A stretch of DNA of 5,136 bases from Paracoccaceae bacterium. Lineage in GTDB: Bacteria > Pseudomonadota > Alphaproteobacteria > Rhodobacterales > Rhodobacteraceae. The stretch is taken from contig JAPOSK010000581.1 in the NCBI GenBank assembly GCA_026709725.1, forward strand, positions 1 to 5,136, given 5' to 3'. The position numbers and the translations under genes are program-made. This document shows, piece after piece, positions 1-5,136 of the stretch (within the stretch, counting starts at the first letter, position 1; every line of letters begins with the position of its first letter). The notes beneath the pieces were generated by a model, which worked only from the letters and a program-made list of their open reading frames with translations, had not been told where the DNA came from and ran no database searches.

Positions 1-1
1 G

Positions 2-25
2 GCGGCTCTGGAGACCGATGCATGA
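2..25 (+). CDS. C-terminal end of an upstream gene (partial, product unknown)
   Basis: The frame beginning at position 2 reads seven sense codons (A-A-L-E-T-D-A) and then TGA at 23-25. This stop overlaps the ATG of the molybdenum hydroxylase gene in an ATGA arrangement. The same 4-base overlap occurs at two later junctions in the window, so this frame is the most economical candidate for an upstream operon member. Seven residues are too few to identify a family. The downstream enzyme lacks an FAD domain, so a separate FAD-binding subunit is one possibility, but nothing in these codons shows it. The other two forward frames have no stop here, so the assignment rests on the overlap pattern alone. 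Confidence 0.5.
   Translation, partial: AALETDA
10..13 (+). promoter_or_regulatory. Shine-Dalgarno site for the molybdenum hydroxylase gene
   Basis: GGAG lies 8 bases before the ATG at 22, within the presumed end of the upstream gene. It supports ATG 22 as the start. The in-frame codons from position 1 contain no stop, so the sequence alone does not exclude a start before the window. Confidence 0.65.
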
Positions 26-2778
26 CAGGATCATCCCCCGAGGGCATTGCCTTCGAACTGAACGGTCAGCAGGTTGCCGTCCCTCCTGATCGGGCTTGTG
101 ATCGGCTGTCGATGACATTGCGCAACACGCTTGCCGCAAAGGATGTCAAGGTCGGTTGTGATGCCGGGGATTGTGGTGCCTGCACAGTACTTGTCAATGG
201 CCGCCAGATGTGCGCCTGCCTGACGACAACCCGACGGGTTCAGGGCTGCCGGGTTCAGACCGCAGCCGGGCTGATCGACACATCACCTGCCGTCCGGGTC
301 CTGGCCGAGACATTTATCAATGAAGGTGCCGTGCAATGCGGGATCTGCACACCGGGGATGATTGTGGCCGCTGCCTCCATGGAGACGGACACATCATGCT
401 GGGCCGAGACGATTGATGATGCCATGGGCGGGGTGCTCTGCCGGTGCACGGGCTACCGCAAACTCATTTCCAGCATCACGAAGTGCCGGAACGGGGCACC
501 CCCGGCGGGGCCCGTTCCGCCCCTGGCAATCGGGCAGCGTGTACCCCGGCTTGACGGCTGGGCCAAGGTGACCGGACAGGACACCTTTGGTGATGATGTG
601 GCTCCGACCGATGCACTGGTCATCCGTCTGATCCGGTCGCCGGCATCCCGGTGCCGGTTCCGCTTCGGTGATCTCACATCCTACCTTGCCGCGCATGAGG
701 GATATGAGGCCATCCTGACCGCTGATGATGTTCCGGGCCTCAACCGCTTTGGCGTTTTTCCCGATCATGTCGACCAGCCGGTTTTCGCTGTCACCGAAAC
801 ACGGTTCCAGGGTGAGGCAGTTGCCGCCGTTGTCGGAGACGAAGCGGCCATGGCTGATTTCGATCCGGCACTGTTTCCCGTCGACTGGGAACCCCTCACG
901 GGCGTGATGACACTCAGCGAGGCGATGGCCCCCGAAGCAGCACGCGTGCACGCCAATCGTGATGGCAACCATCTCTGTGGTGGCCTTGTCCGGTGTGGGG
1001 ACGCGTCGGTCGCCATGGTGAATGCCGACACGGTGGTCGGGGGGACATTCGTGACGGCATTTGTCGAGCATGCCCCCATTGAGCCCGAGGCGGGGTCCGC
1101 CCACCTTGAGGGTGATCGGGTGGTCATCCATGGCTGCACCCAATCGGCCTATATGGACAGGGACTCCCTCCAGCAGATTCTGGACTTGCCGGTCGAACGG
1201 ATCCGCATTGTGCCCACTGCCGTGGGTGGCGGGTTTGGCACCAAACTTGACCTTTCGGTCCAGCCCTATCTCGCGCTTGCTGCCCTGAAGACCGGCAGAC
1301 CGGTTCGGCTGACGTATTCGCGTTCCGAATCCATGATGTCCACAACCAAACGGCATCCGGCACGGATCAGCATGCAGATCGGTGCCACCGCGGATGGTGA
1401 TCTCACAGCCATTGCCTTCGACGGCACCTTCAACACCGGTGCCTATGCATCGTGGGGACCGGCGGTTACCAACCGGGTACCGGTCCACGCTTCCGGCCCC
1501 TATCGGGTGGACAACTACCGGGCCCGAAGCGAGGCAATCCTCACCAATTGCGTGCCTGCCGGAGCCTTCCGGGGTTTTGGTGTTCCGCAATCCGCTGTTG
1601 CCATCGAGTCGCTGATTGATGAACTGGCAGTCCAGTTGGACATCGATCCCCTCGAGTTTCGTCTGCGCAATTGTTTGCGGGATGGAGATCGCACGGTCTG
1701 CGGTCAGAGTCTCGGCAGTGGTGTCGGTATCGGTCAGTGTCTCGAAGCGCTGCGACCGGCATGGAGCACATGGCAGGCGTCCACAGCACAATTCAATCAG
1801 CAGCAGCCGACAGGCCGACTTCGCCGCGGTGTCGGGATCGCCACCGGTTGGTATGGGTGTGGCAATACGGCCATGCCCAATCCATCGACCATCAAGGCAG
1901 GGATCCGACCAGACGGGACGGTTGTGCTCCATCAGGGTGCCATTGACATCGGCCAGGGTTCGAACACCGTCATTACACAGATCTTTCTGGAGTCACTCAA
2001 TCTTGCCGATGCCAGATTCGAACGTCTCGGTGCCGATACCGGTCAGACACCCGACGCCGGAAAGACATCGGCATCCCGGCAGACTTATGTGTCAGGGAAT
2101 GCCGCCCGTCTCTGCGGTCTGGGCTTGCGTCGGCAGCTGACCCGTCAGATGAATGTGGCCGAAGAGAGTGCCCTGCGCCTGACCGGTGACGGGACCATTG
2201 TGACAGCCGGAAGTGAACAGCAGGAGCTGGCATTGGGGAGTCTCGCGGTCGATGCAGAGGGTTATGTCTTCGGGAGCATTGAAACCTATGATCCGCCCAT
2301 CACTCCGCTTGATGCCGATGGGCAGGGTGAGCCCTATGCCCAGTATGGTTATGCAGCCCAACTGGCGGTGGTTGAACTCGACACGGGTCTTGGGACTGTG
2401 AATGTTCTCCATATGGAGGCTGCCCATGATGTGGGTTGTGCAATCAACCCGACCCTGGTGGAAGGGCAGATTCAGGGTGGCATCGCCCAAGGGCTCGGCA
2501 TGGCACTCATGGAAGACTACGTTCCGGAGGTCACCAACAACCTGCATGATTATCTGGTGCCGACATTTGGCGATGTTCCGCCCATTGTTTGTCATATCAT
2601 CGAGGATCCCGATCCCAATGGCCCCTATGGTGCCAAGGGACTGGGCGAGCATGCCCTGATTCCGACCGCTCCGGCCATTCTGAACGCCATCACCAATGCC
2701 ACCGGCGTCCGGATCTGGACTCTGCCCGCCACACCCACGCGCGTCCTCGCGGCCCTGCAGGATGCCCCGGATGTCTGA
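22..2778 (+). CDS. Molybdenum hydroxylase, fused [2Fe-2S]/molybdopterin subunits (xanthine dehydrogenase/aldehyde oxidoreductase family)
   Basis: Predicted cytosolic hydroxylase that inserts water-derived oxygen into an N-heteroaromatic ring or aldehyde and passes electrons out through two iron-sulfur clusters. Residues 1-75 form a plant-type [2Fe-2S] domain with C46, C51, C54 and C66 (C64 is an extra cysteine). Residues 80-155 form the helical [2Fe-2S] domain with C106-x2-C109 and C140-x-C142 (QCGICTPG, CRCTGY). After a Pro/Gly-rich linker (about 156-168) comes the molybdopterin subunit: RVPRLDGWAKVTG at 173-185, EHAPIEPE at 349-356, GGGFGTK at 402-408, AFRGFG at 515-520, GQG at 644-646, SRQTYVSGNA at 685-694, and GPYGAKGLGE at 867-876. 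E876 matches the family's catalytic glutamate. At 918 residues, with no FAD domain, the architecture matches Desulfovibrio gigas aldehyde oxidoreductase (about 907) rather than eukaryotic xanthine dehydrogenase. No signal peptide is visible. The reductase-like gene next door favours nicotinate or a related azaarene as substrate, but this is inference. All cofactor ligands look intact. Confidence 0.93.
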   Translation: MTGSSPEGIAFELNGQQVAVPPDRACDRLSMTLRNTLAAKDVKVGCDAGDCGACTVLVNGRQMCACLTTTRRVQGCRVQTAAGLIDTSPAVRVLAETFINEGAVQCGICTPGMIVAAASMETDTSCWAETIDDAMGGVLCRCTGYRKLISSITKCRNGAPPAGPVPPLAIGQRVPRLDGWAKVTGQDTFGDDVAPTDALVIRLIRSPASRCRFRFGDLTSYLAAHEGYEAILTADDVPGLNRFGVFPDHVDQPVFAVTETRFQGEAVAAVVGDEAAMADFDPALFPVDWEPLTGVMTLSEAMAPEAARVHANRDGNHLCGGLVRCGDASVAMVNADTVVGGTFVTAFVEHAPIEPEAGSAHLEGDRVVIHGCTQSAYMDRDSLQQILDLPVERIRIVPTAVGGGFGTKLDLSVQPYLALAALKTGRPVRLTYSRSESMMSTTKRHPARISMQIGATADGDLTAIAFDGTFNTGAYASWGPAVTNRVPVHASGPYRVDNYRARSEAILTNCVPAGAFRGFGVPQSAVAIESLIDELAVQLDIDPLEFRLRNCLRDGDRTVCGQSLGSGVGIGQCLEALRPAWSTWQASTAQFNQQQPTGRLRRGVGIATGWYGCGNTAMPNPSTIKAGIRPDGTVVLHQGAIDIGQGSNTVITQIFLESLNLADARFERLGADTGQTPDAGKTSASRQTYVSGNAARLCGLGLRRQLTRQMNVAEESALRLTGDGTIVTAGSEQQELALGSLAVDAEGYVFGSIETYDPPITPLDADGQGEPYAQYGYAAQLAVVELDTGLGTVNVLHMEAAHDVGCAINPTLVEGQIQGGIAQGLGMALMEDYVPEVTNNLHDYLVPTFGDVPPIVCHIIEDPDPNGPYGAKGLGEHALIPTAPAILNAITNATGVRIWTLPATPTRVLAALQDAPDV
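487..519 (+). repeat. GC-rich inverted repeat (potential RNA hairpin) inside the hydroxylase gene, at the interdomain linker
   Basis: Positions 487-495 (cggaacggg) and 511-519 (cccgttccg) are a perfect 9-base inverted repeat. The interior can add four more pairs, 500-503 (cccc) with 507-510 (gggg), closing a three-base loop and leaving a 4-base bulge at 496-499. No T-run follows, so it is not an intrinsic terminator. It encodes residues 156-166, the Pro/Gly-rich linker between the iron-sulfur domains and the molybdopterin subunit. The inverted repeat is directly visible. Any role, such as slowing translation between domains, is speculative, because Pro/Gly codons in GC-rich DNA readily create such pairs. 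Confidence 0.6.
2759..2762 (+). promoter_or_regulatory. Shine-Dalgarno site that decides the start of the reductase-like gene
   Basis: AGGA lies 8 bases before ATG 2771. The alternative in-frame ATGs at 2696, 2762 and 2783 lack a comparably placed purine-rich site. This favours ATG 2771 and an 8-base overlap with the hydroxylase gene. Confidence 0.6.
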
Positions 2779-4240
2779 TACGATGGATGGCAGGCCCGGG
2801 AAGATCCGTTGCGATGCCTGTCCGGTCATGTGCTACATTGCCGAGGGGCGATCAGGGGCCTGTGACCGTTATGCCAATCATGATGGTCGCCTGGTCCGTC
2901 TCGACCCGCACACCATCATTGCGACGACACAGGCGCAGGGTGGCAAGGCCATTCCGTTCCATGCCACCGCCGATGGACAGTCGGCATGGGATGGAGATCT
3001 TCTCAGAACCGGGATGCCATTCGTGACTGCCATCGGCGCAGGCACCACCTATCCCGATTACAAACCCGCCCCCTTCATCGTCAGTCAGGAACACGATGGT
3101 GTCGATATGGTCACGGTCGTCACAGAGGGTATCTTCAGCTACTGTGGTGTGAAGATCAAGATTGACACGGATCGCCACATTGGCGCCGAGCAGGCCACTG
3201 TGCGTGCAGCAGGTGAAGCCATCGGTCATGTCACCACAAGCGAATATGGCTCGAAGATGCTTTCGCTTGGTGGTGTTGAGCATCTGACCGGAGGCAGCAA
3301 GCAGGAAGGACGGGTGACCTGTGATGCTCTCCTGAAGCTTTGCAACAAGGAGGCCGTTGATCTCGAAATCGATGCCGGGGCCCGGGTGACGGTCCAGGCC
3401 GGGCAGCCGCCGGTCATTGATGGTGAAGTCGAAACTCTCATGCGGGTCGGGTGCGGGTCGGCCGCCATTGGCATGTTTGCCCGGGTCTGGCGACCGCACG
3501 TCGATGAAGTCATCGTGGTTGATGATCATATCACCGGGGTTCTCACCGAGCATGAAGCCGGCAAACAGCTTGGCATGACCGCTGCCGGAATCAGGGTCCG
3601 GGGTCGCCGCTCAACCCCGGGGCGGTATTTTCAGGTTGCCGGGTCGGGGACCGGCTGGGGCGGGACCGATATCACGGACCCGCTCGACATCATCAAACGC
3701 ATCGATGCCCGGACAGCCTGGCCCGGCCTGCGTCTGTTGATGGTGTCCACAACCGGTCAGCAATGGGGATATTTTGTTCTCAATGCGGACTGTGCTCCCG
3801 AACCCCATGATGCACCACCCGAACTGATGCACTCCGTCCAGATGATCGCCGAGAATTGTGAACCCTCGGTATGTTCAGTCCTCTTCATGGCAGGGGCCGG
3901 AGGGTCCCTCAGGGCCGGAGTGACCGTGAATCCCGTCAAACTGACACAGTCCGTGCGCATGATGCTGACCCGTGTCACCTGCGGCGGGGCCCGTGCGTAT
4001 CTCTGGCCTGGGGGCGGGATCACATTCATGGTGGATGTTCTCGAAATGCCCGACAACTCCTTTGGCCATGTGCCAACGCCTGCACTTGTCGCACCGCTGG
4101 AATTCACCCTGTGCCTCCATGATTACGCAACGCTGGGCGGTCATCTTGACGAGGTGCAGCCTCTCGATTCAGTCATGGGTCAGTCAACACGGATCCTTTC
4201 CATTCCCTCGGGTGCCGGTCCGGACGGAGACAAGCCATGA
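2771..4240 (+). CDS. 6-hydroxynicotinate reductase-like iron-sulfur protein
   Basis: 489 residues from the chosen start. I recognise it by overall sequence character as the family annotated 6-hydroxynicotinate reductase (EC 1.3.7.1), whose Eubacterium barkeri member uses reduced ferredoxin to convert 6-hydroxynicotinate to 1,4,5,6-tetrahydro-6-oxonicotinate. An N-terminal motif C14-x2-C17-x3-C21-x9-C31 (CDACPVMC ... GRSGAC) is suited to hold a [4Fe-4S] cluster. Further cysteines at 125, 184, 191, 228, 341, 363, 368, 404 and 448 are scattered. Gly-rich stretches at 290-298 (AGSGTGWGG), 374-378 and 414-416 could serve flavin binding but match no classical Rossmann signature. There is no signal peptide or membrane segment, so it is probably cytosolic. 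The start at 2771 is chosen over 2696, 2762 and 2783 because of AGGA 8 bases upstream. It sits directly after a molybdenum hydroxylase, the order expected for hydroxylation then reduction of an azaarene. Family membership is fairly secure; the exact substrate is not. Confidence 0.82.
   Translation: MSDTMDGRPGKIRCDACPVMCYIAEGRSGACDRYANHDGRLVRLDPHTIIATTQAQGGKAIPFHATADGQSAWDGDLLRTGMPFVTAIGAGTTYPDYKPAPFIVSQEHDGVDMVTVVTEGIFSYCGVKIKIDTDRHIGAEQATVRAAGEAIGHVTTSEYGSKMLSLGGVEHLTGGSKQEGRVTCDALLKLCNKEAVDLEIDAGARVTVQAGQPPVIDGEVETLMRVGCGSAAIGMFARVWRPHVDEVIVVDDHITGVLTEHEAGKQLGMTAAGIRVRGRRSTPGRYFQVAGSGTGWGGTDITDPLDIIKRIDARTAWPGLRLLMVSTTGQQWGYFVLNADCAPEPHDAPPELMHSVQMIAENCEPSVCSVLFMAGAGGSLRAGVTVNPVKLTQSVRMMLTRVTCGGARAYLWPGGGITFMVDVLEMPDNSFGHVPTPALVAPLEFTLCLHDYATLGGHLDEVQPLDSVMGQSTRILSIPSGAGPDGDKP
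4226..4229 (+). promoter_or_regulatory. Shine-Dalgarno site for the UPF0280 gene
   Basis: GGAG lies 7 bases before ATG 4237, inside the last codons of the reductase-like gene. Together with the ATGA overlap it supports translation re-initiation at 4237. Confidence 0.65.
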
Positions 4241-5097
4241 CGACCGCAACAGCCACCTGGCTGGATCAGGAACGTTTGCACCTGCATCATGGTCCGATCG
4301 ACCTTGTCCTCACGGCTTCGGCGGACTGTGCGGCAACAGCCCGGCGGGCCTATCACCAGGCCACCCGGCGCTTCGCCTCCATCCTTGAGGAACTTGTCGC
4401 CGAACTTCCCGCACTGAGGCGTCACCACGCATCAAGGGGACCCGGCCCCAGGGGGTCCGTTGCAAGCCGCATGCACGCAGCGGTCGGCATGTACGCTCCC
4501 CATGTTTTCATTACGCCCATGGCCGCTGTTGCCGGCGCCGTTGCCGATGAGGTTCTTGCGGCAATGCAGTCCGCAGGTCCCCTCATCAAGGCCTATGTCA
4601 ACAATGGCGGTGATATCGCGGTGCACCTTGGCAGTGGCGAGTCGTTTGCCGTGGGTGTGCAGACGCTTGCCAACACCCCGCTGGGCCGGATTCGAATCTC
4701 CGACGATCAGGGCATCGGTGGCCTTGCCACCAGCGGACAGGGCGGTCGCAGCATGAGTCTCGGGATTGCCGATTCCGTCACCGTCCTTGCTCCCCATGCC
4801 GCCGCAGCGGATGCAGCGGCAACGCTCATTGCCAATGCGACCGATTTGCCCGGCCATCCCGGGATTGTCCGGATGCCGGCCTGCATGATCGATGAGATGA
4901 GTGATCTCGGCACCCGCAGGGTCGTGGTCTCCTGTGCCCCGCTCGCGCCACCGGATATCAGGGAAGCACTTGAGAATGGTGCCCGATTGGCCCGAAGATT
5001 CTGCCGTGCGGGCACAATCAAGGCCGTGGTGCTCTGTCTGCAGGGAACCGTTGTGCAGGTCGGTCACGCGGCATTGCAACTGGATCCCGCACCATGA
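4237..5097 (+). CDS. UPF0280 family protein, ApbE/flavin transferase-like
   Basis: 286 residues, with landmarks of the UPF0280 branch of the ApbE (FAD:protein FMN transferase) superfamily. These are PMAAVAGAVADEV at 94-106, VNNGGDIAVHL at 121-131, ATSGQGGRSMSLGIADSVTV at 164-183, and DAAAT at 192-196 followed by IAN. In ApbE proteins the equivalent C-terminal Asp/Thr segment helps bind the metal at the FAD site. The C-terminal segment LCLQGTVVQVG (266-276) is also typical of UPF0280. No lipoprotein or export signal is present, so the protein is probably cytosolic, unlike secreted ApbE. The start at 4237 has a GGAG site and overlaps the previous stop by 4 bases. No reaction is established for UPF0280 to my knowledge. 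Its position behind a probable flavin/iron-sulfur reductase suggests cofactor maturation or a catalytic role in the same pathway, which is inference. The family call is strong; the function is open. Confidence 0.87.
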   Translation: MTTATATWLDQERLHLHHGPIDLVLTASADCAATARRAYHQATRRFASILEELVAELPALRRHHASRGPGPRGSVASRMHAAVGMYAPHVFITPMAAVAGAVADEVLAAMQSAGPLIKAYVNNGGDIAVHLGSGESFAVGVQTLANTPLGRIRISDDQGIGGLATSGQGGRSMSLGIADSVTVLAPHAAAADAAATLIANATDLPGHPGIVRMPACMIDEMSDLGTRRVVVSCAPLAPPDIREALENGARLARRFCRAGTIKAVVLCLQGTVVQVGHAALQLDPAP

Positions 5098-5136
5098 CCG
5101 GACTCGATGTTCGAAAAACACTCACCATTGTCGAAG
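5094..5136 (+). CDS. N-terminus of a probable PF06684 (AA_synth, DUF1185) family protein, cut by the window end
   Basis: ATG at 5094 overlaps the UPF0280 stop (TGA 5095-5097) by 4 bases and opens a frame to the window edge: M-T-G-L-D-V-R-K-T-L-T-I-V-E. This short segment resembles the beginning of PF06684 'amino acid synthesis family' proteins, which typically start with an I/V-R-K-x-hydrophobic-x-x-V-E-E pattern. As I recall, structures of that family show a chorismate-mutase-like trimeric fold, and its true reaction is unassigned. Genes of this family are often found beside UPF0280 and 6-hydroxynicotinate-reductase-like genes, which raises the likelihood. The upstream ribosome site is weak (GGA at 5082-5084), so expression probably relies on coupling. 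Fourteen residues cannot prove the family. Confidence 0.6.
   Translation, partial: MTGLDVRKTLTIVE

Noticed and set aside
394..1932. Long open frame on the minus strand (512 residues) opposite the hydroxylase gene
   Set aside because: It lies entirely inside a gene with many recognisable cofactor motifs. Its translation is rich in Gly, Arg, His and Cys with no family resemblance, as expected for an antisense shadow in GC-rich DNA.
2696..2770. Longer N-terminus for the reductase-like protein from ATG 2696 or 2762
   Set aside because: The extra residues (Pro/Arg/Ser-rich) look like an out-of-frame reading of the hydroxylase end, and neither ATG has a well-placed ribosome site. ATG 2771 has AGGA at 8 bases.
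2763..2800. Possible promoter or regulator site at the hydroxylase/reductase junction
   Set aside because: The genes overlap, and no convincing -10/-35 pair or operator palindrome is visible.
2092..2829. Minus-strand open frame (245 residues) over the hydroxylase/reductase junction
   Set aside because: It is antisense to two well-supported genes and shows no recognisable domain, so it is a composition artefact.
3441..3461. Short direct repeat tgcgggtcgg (3441-3450 and 3452-3461)
   Set aside because: Two 10-base copies in different reading phases inside a conserved coding stretch, with no further copies or flanking structure. Probably chance in GC-rich sequence.
3894..3920. Direct repeat gggccggag (3894-3902 and 3912-3920)
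   Set aside because: It encodes similar Ala/Gly-containing residues and has only two copies, so codon similarity explains it.
4438..4458. Inverted repeat ggaccc/gggtcc in the UPF0280 gene
   Set aside because: Only a 6-base stem with a 9-base loop in a Gly/Pro-coding segment, with no T-run. Too weak to call a terminator or regulatory hairpin.

Overview
This window is a tightly packed, single-strand block of catabolic-looking genes with no non-coding stretch longer than a few bases. The base composition is moderately GC-rich. The gene families (a molybdenum hydroxylase, a 6-hydroxynicotinate-reductase-like iron-sulfur protein, a UPF0280/ApbE-like protein and a PF06684 'AA_synth' protein) are typical of proteobacteria, most likely an alphaproteobacterium. 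That taxonomic guess rests on composition and family content, since no phylogenetic marker is present.

Layout, all on the + strand. Positions 2-25 are probably the last seven codons and stop of an upstream gene. Positions 22-2778 encode a 918-residue molybdenum-containing hydroxylase of the xanthine dehydrogenase/aldehyde oxidoreductase family. Two N-terminal [2Fe-2S] domains are fused directly to the molybdopterin subunit, with no FAD domain between them. Positions 2771-4240 encode a 489-residue protein with an N-terminal four-cysteine cluster motif that I recognise as 6-hydroxynicotinate-reductase-like. Positions 4237-5097 encode a 286-residue UPF0280 protein related to ApbE flavin transferases. 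Positions 5094-5136 are the first 14 codons of a gene that looks like the PF06684 (formerly DUF1185) family.

Every junction overlaps: 4, 8, 4 and 4 bases. Three of the four starts have a Shine-Dalgarno-like sequence inside the preceding gene. This indicates one polycistronic, translationally coupled operon whose promoter and terminator both lie outside the window.

The simplest reading is a pathway that hydroxylates an N-heteroaromatic ring and then reduces it. Nicotinate to 6-hydroxynicotinate to 1,4,5,6-tetrahydro-6-oxonicotinate is the characterised precedent (Eubacterium barkeri; the same intermediate was reported for Azorhizobium caulinodans). The last two genes belong to families without an assigned reaction, so they are the least understood part. 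The real substrate cannot be read from the sequence and may be a different azaarene or cyclic amide. No mobile element, CRISPR array, RNA gene or promoter was found.
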